From NCBI GenBank assembly GCA_038093975.1, contig JBBPTG010000022.1, positions 1-64,000 of the forward strand: a stretch of DNA of 64,000 nt, read 5' to 3'. The DNA is from Chalciporus piperatus (lineage: Eukaryota; Basidiomycota; Agaricomycetes; Boletales; Boletaceae). The translations under genes were made by a program, and so were the position numbers. Below, one piece after another: positions 18,863 to 30,307 of the stretch. Numbering within the stretch: position 1 is the stretch's first letter; the number at the start of each line of letters is the position of its first letter. Under the pieces are notes generated by a model that saw only the letters and a list, made by a program, of their open reading frames with translations, was not told the DNA's origin and ran no database searches.

Positions 18863-20690
18863 TCAGGGAGTGTCGGATGATTGTACAACGGCGGAAAGCT
18901 GTAGGATATCCTGAGCTGCAGGGCGCGAGGGTGGGTGGTTGGAAATGCCAGCATTGCTGGACGAGGGTGGACTATTTCGAGGTAAAGACTGCGCCATGGG
19001 AATGGTCTCTCGGTCTCGTTCTCGTGCCGGGGTCGCTCGAGGGCGCCGACGGGACAAGAACCCACAACATCCGATGTCGTTGACTTCTGGTTCCGCGATC
19101 GAGTCATTGTCGCTCTCTTCGCTGCTCTCTCCGGAAGCGGACTCCTCGGCGACCACGAGAGGAGGGGTGGGTGCTGAGTCAGAAGGGGTGGAAGGGTCGT
19201 TGCTGATGGTGGACCTTGAAGCAACCTGTGTACCCTATCCGAAACAGACTTATTCAGTACGTGTGATGAAAACGGGGGTGATTGGCTTACTGGTTCCGCC
19301 CGTCCCATGTATATTGGGTGCGAGCGATTGAGTACAAATCGGGGTATCATGTTCCACAACCTCCAGGAGAGCATTCGGTGCTGTACCCGGGGTGGGGGAT
19401 CGGATGGATTCATTCTTGAATGGTCTTGAAGGGGACGGGGGCGACGTGATGCAGGCGCCTACAAAATGCCGGAATTAGGCATCTATTTCTGGCAATAGAT
19501 CAATGAAACTGACATCGAGGAAATCGAAGTCAGATTCACGAAAGATATTTGAGGGAATGTCGGGTGAAACCACTGCTGATTGCTACGCATACCGTGTGTC
19601 AGAAATACAGAAACAGTAGACACAGAGAGCTAGCACGCACGTCAAGGAGGGGATCGGGGGTCTGCAACATCAACGTCAGTTTATGAATTAACCATTGAAT
19701 GAACAGTGGAACCTTTCGATTGTTATTGTCCCACCACGGGACGCGCCAAGCTGAGATGTTCCCCCCTTTCCCACTGCATGCAACAAATTCCCCAGAACGA
19801 GAGAACGCAACTGCCATCACGGATGAGCCATGGTCGAGTGGCTCTCCGACAGGCAAGCGCGATCCCACGTTCCAAAGAATGACTGTGTTGTCATTCGATC
19901 CGCTGGCAAGCCATTTTCCATCGGGAGAGAGGGACAGATGCGTCACTGTGTTGTGATGGGATTGTTTTAGTTCATCGATGATCTTGCCCGTGCTCGAATC
20001 AAATGAACGGATCCGACCGTCCCCACAGGCAACGAAAAGTCGGTCAGATTGCTCAGATGACCAAACAACAGCAAGTAACCCGCGAGAATCAGCGACATCG
20101 AGTGGTCCAAAGATTATTTCGCCACTTGCCGCATCAAGAACGAGGATCCTGTAGTTGTATGCTATTGCGAGTTTATCGCCTTCGGGAGAGAAACAAGCTG
20201 AGTCGGAATACCGACCCCCTCTGCTGGAATGTTGATCGATGTAATTTCTGATTCGCATGGTCCCCGCCATCTCCCATATGACGATCCCTCCTTCGTGACA
20301 ACTCGCGAGGAGCTCTTCGTTTTGAGACAAAGCCATCCACCGAGCAGGACCATGATCCTCGGTCGACCACGGGCCATCAGTGAGTTCGTCCGTGTCCGTG
20401 TTCCATACCCTCAGACATTTATCCACCCTTGTACATGAGATAATCCGCCCGTCTTCTGTGGTGATGACCCCAGTCACTGCACCCCGGTGCACCATCGAGC
20501 TACCCTCTTGCGTACCGGTCGTCAAATTCCATATCCGCAAGGTCCTATCTCTTGAGCCAGCCATGACCCGGCCATCGGAAAGCCATGCTATACACCTTGT
20601 CCACTCTTTTTCAAGTTCTTCAGGAACTTGTATGGTAAACGTTGGGCTTAGGCTTTTCTCTGCAGGTTCAAGTGCGTCCGAGTCTGTCAT
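18863..20690 (-). pseudogene. WD40-repeat protein, copy 1 (premature stop)
   Basis: The main exon (ATG at 20690, to about 19640) encodes a beta-propeller of about seven WD-type repeats, for example SRDRTLRIWNL, LASGSNDNTVILWN and FVACSGKGGNISAWRV. A second exon follows near 19590-19300. A C-terminal acidic exon (SGESSEESDNDSIAEPE, GCCGFLSRRRP) ends at 18863. In exon 2 the codon that is TAC in copy 2 is TAA here (about 19476), so the C-terminal region would be lost. Such propellers usually scaffold protein complexes; no specific role can be assigned. Exon joins after the propeller are uncertain. Confidence 0.7.
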
Positions 20691-21125
20691 AGTCGTAGGT
20701 CTGAGGAGCAATGAGTAAAAGCGGAGTGGATGAAGACACAGGACGAACTTTCAACCTGCAGGACCGATTGATCGATGAGCGTGGAAGACGAAAATTGCAT
20801 TGTGTACTTGTTGTGGACATCAGTGGGTCCATCCCGCGTAGATATTTCAAACCCAATTGATTGTGCTGAGTAGTGCCAAACGCAGCTCGATCATTTCACC
20901 CGCACGATGCTCGAAGCATGAATCCAAAGTTATAACGGATTGGTTACCAGTCTACCAGTAGTCTACCTCAGTAACATCCGAGTTTTCAAGGAAATGAAAA
21001 TTTTCCATTGCATTCCATGTCCAGTCGAATGCTGTGGTAAATCTTTCCGCGTTACCACCGCCGGGCCGTTGGAGACTCCAGATGGCAATACAATATCGAG
21101 CTGTATATACGCATACACGCTTGCA

Positions 21126-21312
21126 TTACACGACCTCTGAGATAGCTTGATCAACAACTGGAGCTGCGGCCCATTCGTCGGGTCGTTCTTCAACACAGGC
21201 CTTTGCACGGTTGTCGATCTCACTCGCGGGGCGTGGACGAGCGTGAACAAGAAGGTTTTCATTCCAAAGGGAGAGTGTTGCAGTTCGCAATGAAAAGGGA
21301 CTAACTGCACAG
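21126..21312 (-). pseudogene. Cytochrome P450 C-terminal fragment, copy 1
   Basis: The minus strand reads MKTFLFTLVHA, then in another frame VPASEID-like sequence, and TTVQRPVLKNDPTNG followed by LQLLIK. This is the usual extreme C terminus of Agaricomycete P450s (after the haem-binding Cys region). The haem loop, I-helix and everything upstream are absent, and the fragment joins directly to truncated GTPase copy 2. A sister fragment lies at 27207-27480. Confidence 0.6.
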
Positions 21313-22620
21313 AGGGGGCTCACTCGACGCTCCACGAAACTCGCGCGTGTTCGAGAACGTATATGTTTCGTATCATCGCCCTTGGTGCTCGGACGAGTAT
21401 TTCTTCCACTATGCAACCGTAACGATTCGCGACATCAATTCGACCGTGGTTTCGAATCAGTCAATGAAATGAACGCACCGACGGCGATCGGATCATCGAC
21501 GTCCTCGACTTTGACCACGTTCCGGAGTAATATACTACCTTTTTGACGTTGGTTGATGGCCTCCTGGTCCCCGTCTTCGTCGAACACGACTCCCAGTGAG
21601 TCGATGATGTTGAGACCGCGCTCCAGTTGGACGGTTTGTAGGTCCTTGGTATGTCCAGGCTGAGCCGCAACAGCGCGAGCCTTGTCGAGGTCAAAGTAAA
21701 GTTGGCATGGATTTGATACATAGATGAGAGTCAAACGAACCTTTGATCGTTTCATAGAGTTGATCAAACTACTCTTGCCGACGTTGGGGAAACCAACCAC
21801 ACCGACGTTGACGGTTTGCGCAGCGCTCGGTTTGTACGCTTTCAGTAGACGTAGAAGAGCCGGAGCGGTTGCTGAAGACAAATTTGATCGTTGATTGGCA
21901 GACGCTGATCGGAATGGAAGTGTCGGTGTATAGTGCCGAAGATACCTCAACCACTGTTGCACGTTCTCCTCGGGACGAGATCTAAAACACGATTCTGCCT
22001 CAAAAACGGTGCACGTGCGAGGAGAACCTCGAAAGAAGAAGAAAAACGACCACGGACCTATTTTATTGAGAACGAACACGAGCTTCTTACCCTCACTCTC
22101 CCGTCTCATCACCGCCATGCAGCCCTCTGGATTCTCGCGCGTCGAGCACGAGAATGACGACGCAGCTTGCGTCGATGACTTTGTGGAGTGCGCGGACGTA
22201 GTGTCGTCGAAGTTATATTTTTTTGGTTTTATGAGCTGTGGTTATGGATGTGGAGCTGTATGGTACAGGTTGGGATGGATCAGGGTCTTGGATATCGAGG
22301 AGACTAAGCTCTCTCTCTCGGAGTTCGTTCTGATGCCATTGTGGCATCTGGATTCGTTCGCGCGGGCGGCTAGACGATGGAACGAGGATAAGAACGAAGA
22401 CGAAGACGAGCGCAAGGCAGACGTAGGAAACTCACGGATCGTGGCGTTTGTTTCTCTGCGTTCTTGGTTCTAAGATCAGGAAATTTTGGAACTCCTGGGT
22501 CTTTCTTCGACTGACATAAGGATCAGAATCGGGAGGTACTGGGTTTATGTGGGTCCACGGACGTGTGGTATTGTGGAAGTTGGAATGGCGAGGTAGACGT
22601 ACTTACTGTTTCTTCCCATC
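21313..22620 (-). pseudogene. Truncated NUG1/GNL3-like GTPase, copy 2
   Basis: Partial copy of the gene at 30308-32592. It begins with the same tiny first exon (MGRN, ATG near 22620). It contains the G4-type NKI segment, the P-loop GVVGFPNVGKSSLINSM and the exon with the G3 motif, where DSPG has become DSLG. It ends at VEEILVRAPR... near 21330, where it is fused to the P450 fragment. The protein-interaction and basic C-terminal half is missing. Confidence 0.8.
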
Positions 22621-22639
22621 GTGCGATGTTGCGAGTGGA

Positions 22640-24780
22640 AGAGGAAGATGTTGATGGACTCCTTGTTAATTGTGGCGGTACACCTGAGAACAGCCAATAG
22701 CAATCGTTGTCACGCCCATATCGATTCATCCACAAGCTAAACGTTTAACGAGCAGGTTTCCAATGCCACTGAGGGCCGACACCTATAGCCCTAAAATGAC
22801 ATGCCATGGCATGTTCACTCATGAACTCACCATAATTCACCTATGGTACGACTGAACGATTCGCGAACGATAGGACTCAACAAGTAGATCACCGAGACCG
22901 CGCGAGTGGCTGCGCATACTACCAGAACCCCCAACGACACTTTGCGCACACACGGAAATGCTTGCAAGAAGTCGCGCGAGCACAACGACGTCAGAAACGG
23001 GTCGGTAACGACTTACCAAGCAACGAGATGTGTCGCGAATTTAAATGCGAACGCAAGACGAGAGGCCAAGGGCAAGTCAAGAAGAAGCAATCAGTGGGTA
23101 GCGAGGGCAGGGAGTCGTGCGGGAGATTTCACGAACAGAAAGTCGCAGCGAGGAGATCGGGCGACTCGGCGAGGATGCCACGAACCAAATGGCTGACGGC
23201 GTGAGCGTCGCGGCCCCGGCGAGCAGCTCAAAAGACAACCGTGGAGACGACAAGGCCAACCACACGAAAGTTGAACCCACAAAAACCCCAGATGACGAGT
23301 CCAGGACCACGCACGCCAAATGGACGCTGAGAAAAACGGGATCGCAAGGAGAGGGCCACAATGAGGCAGCGGGTGCCTGTAACGAGGTCGGACAGCGAAG
23401 TTGGCGACGACGACGAAATGATCACAAGCACGCACAATGCCCGAGAGCGGCAATCAGCTGAAGAAGATGCACCGACAAGACTGCTGCGACGAACACAGCG
23501 AACTCGTTCGTGGATGCACACGCGGACGGAATCGCACGGTACGATCCCCAGAGCATGCCGCTTGAGGGGGGAAAAAATGGGTCGAACGGCGAGAGTGCCA
23601 AGCTCGCCAAAGACGAAGAAGACCCGTCAAACGTCGACGTCACAGAATTGACGACCGCGGACAGTGACGACGACGAACGGAGTCGGTCGCATATGCCAAA
23701 CGAACCCCGTAAATGGTCAAAGCCGCCAGACGGAACTGGCACGGCCGGAGATCGTGTTGATGAGGTTAGGGAGTCCACGGCCGCGAACGAACCAAACGGC
23801 GGCATAGACATCGCGAACGCACCTGTTGACGATACGGACTCACTAGACACACCTTTCGAGCCACCAGGCCGAGTGGAGGGCCTCGGAACCCTCTCAAAAC
23901 CAGCATCGTCGAACTCGCCAACGAAGCACTCGTTGCTGCTCATGAAAAGGCAGAATGGGGACTCGGAGGGAAGGAATGTACGGCCGATGACTTGTTGGAT
24001 GTGATCGATCGCGGCAATGATCAAGGTGGTCGAGTGGGACGTGAGTCGTTCGACTCCGATACTGAAACGCCTTTTTTTGACTAGGAGGTGGACGCTCGAT
24101 CCGATCGATTGTACTAAGGGGTTCTTGCATGGCGAACAGTACGCGGGATGTTTGGCGTTGACTCGGAGAGGTCATACTTGGAGTCATTGGATGTCGAAAT
24201 ATTTCCTTGAAGGGCTCCGAACCAGATGGTCCCAGAGGCTGCATCTTCGTCGCCGTCAAAGATCAAGGTGCCGAGCAGGTGCGTTCTCCGACTTGTGATT
24301 TTCCCCGATTCGTTCCCCTGATGTACAGTATGCGTTGAATGCACACGCACCACACACGGACGTCTAGATCGACCTTGAGGACGATACCTCCCTTCGATCG
24401 TGAAACGCTCAACTTTTTGCAATCGGTAGAGGCGACTCATTCGGATCTCGAATTCAACAACAGGGTAGCGGAATCGCGCAACATCAGGAAAGAACCGGCA
24501 AAGATGGACAGTCAAGCCAAGTACTATTGCTTAACCAGAGGCGACGGAGGGGTTTACCTACGAATTCCCACTCGGACGGGACACAAAGAGAAGATGTGGT
24601 GAGAATTATGGGGTTATTGCTGCTGGGAGGGATGTACACGCTCGGGTTTTGGCTGCTGTTCAGAAAGCCCAGGCGGAAATGAGGGAGAAGGCAAATGCTT
24701 AGATACACGTTAGAGGAGAGCAAAAGTCTGCGGATGTACAGTTTATTGCATCATGTGCATATAGTAGTTGCTATAACGCG
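22640..24780 (+). other. Unassigned region with charged open frames
   Basis: No family is recognised. Long plus-strand frames at 23117-23461 and 23510-24004 are rich in Asp, Glu, Arg, Ser and Pro (for example SNVDVTELTTADSDDDERSR). A following stretch (24000-24300) reads FGVDSERSYLESLDVEIFP between stops. It could be a disordered hypothetical protein interrupted by introns or mutations. I cannot define exons, so no CDS is called. Confidence 0.3.
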
Positions 24781-25086
24781 AGCACGTCGGTCGTCGTGAC
24801 GCTGGCAAGTTCAGTAGTAACTGCGGTGTCGGAAGAGTACGATGCGCATTCAGGACAGCGATTTTAGAGTTCCAAACGGTAAAATTTGCTAAGATACGAG
24901 CATTTCGCCATCCAAGATCATGATGCGATGATTCCGGTCACCGTAAAATACAATGTAGTCCAAAGGTTACGGACGTACTCTTCAACACGCTCGCAGCAGA
25001 AATTTGATGAGAGTTTAGAATATAATCTGTATGTTGTCACGAGTGACGCGAAAAGGGTATACTAGACGAAACATAAAAGCGAGGCT

Positions 25087-26900
25087 TCAGGGAGAGTCGG
25101 ACCATTGTACAACGGCAGAGAGCTCTAGGATATCCAGAGCTGCAGGGCGTGAGGGTGGGTGGTTGGGAATGCCAGCATTGCTGGAGGAGGGTGGATTGTT
25201 TCGAGGTAGAGACTGACCAACAGGGATGTTGTCTCGTTCTCGTGCCGGGGTCGCTCTAGGCTGCCGACGGGACAAGAACCCACAACATCCGATGTCGTTG
25301 ACTTCTGGTTCTGCGATCGAGTCGTTCCCGCTCTCTTCGCTGCTCTCTCCGGAAACGGACTCCTCGATGGTCATGAGAGGAGGGGTGGGTGCTGAGTCAG
25401 AAGGGGTGGAAGGGTCGTTGCTGATGGTGGACCTTGAAGCAACCTGTGTACCCTATCCGAAACAGACTTATTCAGTATGTGTGATGAAAACGGGGGTGAT
25501 TGGCTTACTGGTTCCGCTCGTCCCATGTATATTGGGTGCGAGCGAATGAGTACAAATCGGGGCAACATGTGCCACAACCTCCAGGAGAGCATTCGGCGCT
25601 GTACCCGGGGCGGGGGATCGGAAGAATTCATTCTTGAATGGTCTTGAAGGGGACGGGGGCGACGTGATCCAGGCGCCTACAAATTGCCGGAAGTAGGCGT
25701 CAATGTCTGGCAATAGAGCAATGAAACTGACATCGAGGAAACCAAAGTCAGATTCACGAGGGATATTTGAGGGAATGTCGGGTGAAACCACTGCTGATTG
25801 CTACGCATACGGTGTGTCAGAAATGCAGAAACAGACAGAGAGCTGGCACACACGTCAAGGAGGGGATCGGGGGTCTGCAGCATCAATGTCAGTTTATGAA
25901 TTAACCATTGAATGACCAGTGGAACCTTTCGATTGTTATTGTCCCACCACGGGACGCGCCAAGCTGAGATGTCCCCCCCTACCCCGGTGCATGCAACAAA
26001 TTCCCCAGAACGAGAGAACGCAACTGCCATCACGGATGAGCCATGGTCGAGTGGCTCTCCGACAGGCAAGCGCGAGTCCACGTTCCAAAGAATGACTGTG
26101 TTGTCATTCGATCCGCTGGCAAGCCATTTTCCATCGGGAGAGAGGGACAGACACCTCACTGCGCCGCGATGGGATCGTTTTAGTTCATCGATGATCTTGC
26201 CCGTGCTCGAATCCAATGAACGGATCCGACCGTCCCCACAGGCAACGAAAAGTCGGTCAGATTGCTCAGATGACCAAACAACACCATATAACAAGCCAGT
26301 GGCATCGAGTGGTCCAAAGATTTTTTCGCCACTTGCAGCATCAAGAACGAGGATCCAGTAGTCGTATGCTATTGCGAGTTTATCGCCTTCGGGAGAGAAA
26401 GAAGCTGAGCCGGAATACCGAAACTCTCTGCTGGAGTCGTGGCTGATGAAATTTCTGATTCGCATGGTCCCCGCCATCTCCCATATGACGATCCCTTTGT
26501 AGTGATAGCTCGCGAGGAGCTCTTCGTTTTGAGACAAAGCCATGCACCGAGTACAACCATATTCCTCGGTCGACCACGGGCCATCAGTGAGTTCGTCCGT
26601 GTCCGTGTTCCATACCCTCAGACGTCCACTCATCCTTGTACATGAAATAATCCGTCCGTCTTCTGTGGTGATGACCCCATTCACCGAACCCCGGTGCACT
26701 ATCGAGCTACCCTCTTGCGTGCCGGTCGTCAAATTACATATCCGCAAGCTGTCATCGCTTGAGCCAGTCACGACCCGGTCGTCGGAAAGCCATGCTATAC
26801 AACTTGTCCACAGTTTGTTGGGGTCTTTAGGACCTTGTATGGTGAACGTTGGGCTTAGACTTTTCTCTGCAGGTTCAAGTTCTTCATCCGAGTCTGTCAT
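25087..26900 (-). CDS. WD40-repeat protein, copy 2 (frame intact)
   Basis: ATG at 26900. Exon 1 (26900-25854, 349 codons) encodes a beta-propeller with clear repeats (SSDDSLRICNL, LRVWNTDTDEL, LASGSNDNTVILWN, FVACTGVGGDISAWRV). Exon 2 begins at 25800 after a GTAG acceptor, continues in frame (VVSPDIPSNIPRESD, DIDAYFRQFVGAWI) and is open to about 25509. A last acidic exon carries SVSGESSEESGNDSIAEPE and GCCGFLSRR and stops at 25087. I could not make the last splice in phase, so the C terminus is provisional. Unlike copies 1 and 3, exon 2 has no stop. Role unknown; the propeller suggests a scaffold. Confidence 0.7.
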
Positions 26901-27206
26901 AGTTGTAGGTCTGAGGAGAAATGAGTAAAAGCGGAGGAGATGAAGACACAGGACGAACCCTCAACCTGCAGGACTGAGCGATGATCGATTGGTCGATGAG
27001 CGTGGCAGACGAAAATTGCATTGTGTACTTATTGTGGACATTAGTGGGTCCATCCCGCGTAAATATTTATTCAATGATTACTTAGCGCCGATTGGTTACC
27101 AGTCTAGTACCTTGAGTCTACCTTGTCCAGCTCATGCATGTTCCCACACAAAATGCTGTCGTACATCTTTCCCCCTTACCACCCCCGGACCGTTGGAGAC
27201 TCGAGT

Positions 27207-27480
27207 TCAACGTTCAACTTCAGATCGCAATAAAATATCGAGCAGTCTCATATACGCATACAGGGTTGCATTAAACGACCTCTGAGATAGGGCTTGATCA
27301 ACAACTAGAGCTGCGGCCCATTCGTCGGGTCGTTCTTCAACACAGGCCTTTACACGGTTGTCGATCTCACTCGCGGGGACGGCGAGTAGGAATTCGAAGG
27401 CGCGGACGAGCGTGAACAAGAAGGCTTTCATTCCGGAGGGAGAGTGTTGCGGTTCGCAATGAAAAGGGACTGACTGCGCA
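27207..27480 (-). pseudogene. Cytochrome P450 C-terminal fragment, copy 2
   Basis: MKAFLFTLVRAFEFLLAVPA followed by SEIDNR matches the final beta-sheet region of Agaricomycete P450s, then drifts out of frame. The FEFLLAVPA part is better preserved than in the sister fragment. No haem-binding loop is present. It is fused upstream to GTPase copy 3. Confidence 0.65.
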
Positions 27481-27960
27481 GTTGGAGCTTCCGAGTCTTA
27501 CCCTCGCTCTCCTCACCTCCTCGCAGCCCTCTGGATCTCGCGCGTCGAGCACGAGAATGACGACGTTGCTTGCGTCGATGACTTTGTGGAGTGCGCAGAC
27601 GTAGTGTCGTCGGAGTTGTTCTTTCGTTGTTTGAGCTGGACGGGTCTGAGGATTGGGATTGGGGTACAGGTTGGGTTGGATCAGGGTCGTGGATCGAGGA
27701 GACTAAGAGGACGAGAGAGGAGACGGTGGGTTGGCATCTGGATCCGTTCGTGCGGGTGGCTAGACGATGAAACAAGGATAAGAACCAAGACGAGGACGAT
27801 CAGACGTAGTAGTAGACTTACGGATCGTGCCGTTTGTGCTCTGCATTCGTGTTTTTGAGATCAGGAAATGTTGGAACTCCTGGGTCTTTCTTCCTGTTTC
27901 TGCCTATCGTGCGATGTTGCGAGTAGGAGGAAACGATTGGAAGAGGATGATGTTGATGGA
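27481..27960 (-). pseudogene. Truncated NUG1/GNL3-like GTPase, copy 3
   Basis: The shortest copy. It keeps the KDPG-type exon and the segment ending LDARDPEGC (near 27530) and lacks the P-loop. The homologous 5' end extends to about 27960 but without the separate first exon arrangement of the intact gene. The P450 tail begins immediately after the break. Confidence 0.7.
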
Positions 27961-27997
27961 CTTGATACAGTCCTCAGACTCCAGGCTTCGCAAAACA

Positions 27998-28604
27998 TTA
28001 GATTTGGAGACATCTCTGCACTAAAACTACGGGGGGCTCGCCCCTCGTAGGATTCCTTTTGTTTTCCTGTCCCCGGGTCTTCAGTACCAACAATTGCGAC
28101 CTACCTTTCTCTAGGAGAAAATCCTTCGAAACGAATAACACCAACGTCCACAGCAATTCATTACCCCTCTCTATCACCTTGCCGAGGACTCCTTGTAGCT
28201 TCGCCTCCCCCTCCTCGCTCAAAATATCATCCCTCCACAATTCGACAGAAACTGTGACCGTCTCGTGTGGCTGGACGGCTCCTTTGCGAGCGAATAGAAC
28301 CGCATCTTCGTACCCGGTCCCATTGCACTGACGGCGTGCAGAATAGGAAAAGGGCATGCATCCGGTTTGATAGCAGCAGAATTCAGAAGGTTAGTGCTCG
28401 TTTCCAAATGAGATTCATCTTACCTATACGATTCATCAACTGCTCTCTGATCTGGAGGTCCGGCCCTTTCACCTGCATGATGAATATAGGCTTGTTCGTA
28501 ATCCTCACCTCCCAGAAAATGACGTAGTCATCCTCGGTCGAGAAAGACACCAGGGTTTGGACAACGAAACCCCTGTTTCTGGAGAAACCAGAAAGGAGTT
28601 TCAA
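27998..28604 (-). pseudogene. Remnant of a large fungal hypothetical-protein family
   Basis: The minus strand gives, across frames and introns, VSFSTEDDYVIFWEVRI, KGPDLQIREQLMNRI, PFPILHAVSAMGPGTKM and ELWRDDILSEEGEAKLQGVL. This pattern (LQ.RE.M, then P.LH.ISA.G, then DIL..EGE..L) recalls a multicopy basidiomycete family of unknown function. Frame shifts indicate decay. Its 3' part (28017-28180) recurs inverted at 29950-30140. Confidence 0.4.
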
Positions 28605-30140
28605 ACAATCCAGGTTAAAGTCGTTTCAAGTTTTGGCTTCCCGAACGCTGTGAAGGCGGTGATAACATCCTCTGGCCAGACCATGACGGTTAGGAGTAAA
28701 GTGCGCAATCTCTAAGACTCAGACTTGGCTAGGTGAGCTTATCTAATGAGCCTAATTAACCAAATACACGTTCAATCAAACGCTCAACAAATAGCTCCCT
28801 CCTCTCGACTGTATTTTCGCCCGACGTGGTCTACCACCATGGCCAAAGCTTCGTGGTACGCTTCTCCTCTGTGGTCCGAGCGATTCAAAAAAAAACAAAC
28901 CTCTGACCCTATTTCTCATCTATTTCAGGTTTGACATCTGTTCACTCGTCTTGGTAAGTTCCTCGAACCGGGCCCAATCAACTCGAAAGTGCATCCGAGC
29001 GATTGATCCCGTCTTCCGTCTTCCGGCTTCCCCAGACCACGCTCTTCTTCGTCGGGACGATCCTTGCCATCATATACGTCGTCCACTACGTTTCATCGCG
29101 CATAGCCGCGACCAAGGAATCGTGAGTGTCGCCCCACCATCCATCCATATGCATAACACCACTCGTCGCACCCCCACCCCCCGGAACCGACTCTGAGCTC
29201 ATTGTCAATGGTCTTTCCATTCATCTAGCCTCAAAAACAAGGGAATTAACATCTCCCGCGAAGGCGTATCCATCAAGACGGAGAAACGCTTCGACAGGAA
29301 CGACTACGTAGATGCAACACAGAGGTAAGCGTGTTCCATAGGTTTCAAAGCTTCCCCCAACGACATCTGACGATCCTATCCTCTCTCTCGTCTCGTTTCC
29401 AGGGGCTTCGTCAAAGCGCTCAACGCAGCCACCTGCGGTCCCGAATCGAACAAACAAGCGTTCTTACCCCCTTCAAACAGTGACCGCCAGGGTATTTTCG
29501 GCATGGCGATGCGCAAATTATACGGCAGTGAACGGGAAGAGAAGAAATGATCGAGGATGCGGATGATGCATGATGCATGATCTTTGGATCAAATGACTGG
29601 TCGTTGTGGTATTTGGATGTTGTTTTTGGTTGCTCGTATTTCATCGTTTGTATCTTAGTTGTTCATGTCGTTCAGACCGGGGTCCATATAACCGAATCTC
29701 GTACTCACCTTCACGCACCTGAGAGTTCAACAGACTTTGAGGCGCACTTGAATCTGTTGAACTTCTCAGGCCATACAATGCTTCGTATTCTGGTATGCAG
29801 TCGCCAGTACGTGTATTGCTTGAATCTACGTGGTCGTAAACATAGCATCACGAGATGCAAACGCTTCTTCGTCCAAAATCGATAGCAACCAAATGCTAAT
29901 ACCACCAACCCAACATCCCTACTCTCAGATTTCAATCCCCATCATAACGTATCTCCAAACCATATACGTTGTCTGAGAGGGGCAATGAATTGCCGTACGT
30001 TGGCGTTATTCGTCTCGAAAGGTTTTCTCTTGGAGAAGGGTAGGTCGCAACTGTTGATAGTACTGAAGCAGGGGGGGTGGCAGGAAAAGCTAGCAACAAA
30101 GAGAATCGCACGAGGCCCCGTAGTTTTAATGCATAGATAT
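28017..30140. repeat. Imperfect inverted repeat flanking a small gene
   Basis: About 150-170 bp at 28017-28180 matches the reverse complement of about 29960-30140 (shared AAAACTACGGGG, TTGCGACCTACC and ACGAATAAC stretches, with mismatches). Both arms are remnants of the same hypothetical gene's 3' end. The 1.8 kb between them holds the small membrane protein gene. Confidence 0.7.
28839..29550 (+). CDS. Small single-pass membrane protein, five exons
   Basis: Exons 28839-28870, 28929-28953, 29036-29121, 29229-29324 and 29403-29550 join in frame to a 128-residue protein (387 nt including the stop). A first-exon end at 28873 is also in phase. Residues about 12-40 form a hydrophobic helix (TTLFFVGTILAIIYVVHYV), suggesting one transmembrane segment near the N terminus. 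It is followed by a charged region with RFDRNDYVDATQRGFVKAL and a polar C terminus. I recall similar short proteins in other basidiomycetes but no function. It looks like a real gene because all splice phases fit. Confidence 0.65.
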
Positions 30141-30307
30141 TCGGTGACCTCAGGCTATAGCCTTGATCCCGTACAACCAGTAGAGTAAGCATGCAAGGTT
30201 GTATGTTCGTAAGCGTAGCAAGCGCTTCTTCATACTCGACCGTCGGACCCAGCGACCAAACGCCAATGACCACCAACCAACGCCCAAACGGCTGCGCATA
30301 CATCCCC
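29551..30307. other. 3' flank and convergent intergenic region
   Basis: Apart from the inverted-repeat arm at about 29950-30140 I see no gene. It separates the small membrane protein gene from the convergent GTPase gene. Confidence 0.4.

Larger units (their letters stand above)
18810..22640. repeat. Segmental duplication block 1 (WD40 - P450 tail - GTPase)
   Basis: This block contains WD40 copy 1, a P450 C-terminal fragment and truncated GTPase copy 2, all on the minus strand. The same order recurs about 6.2 kb to the right at 25037-27960. Homology covers coding and non-coding parts, including the 5' flank of the WD40 gene. Confidence 0.85.
25037..27960. repeat. Segmental duplication block 2 (WD40 - P450 tail - GTPase)
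   Basis: Same gene order and orientation as 18810-22640. Offsets between matching points are about 6.1-6.2 kb, as expected for a tandem duplication. The GTPase part is shorter here and joins the P450 tail at a different internal point. Confidence 0.85.
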
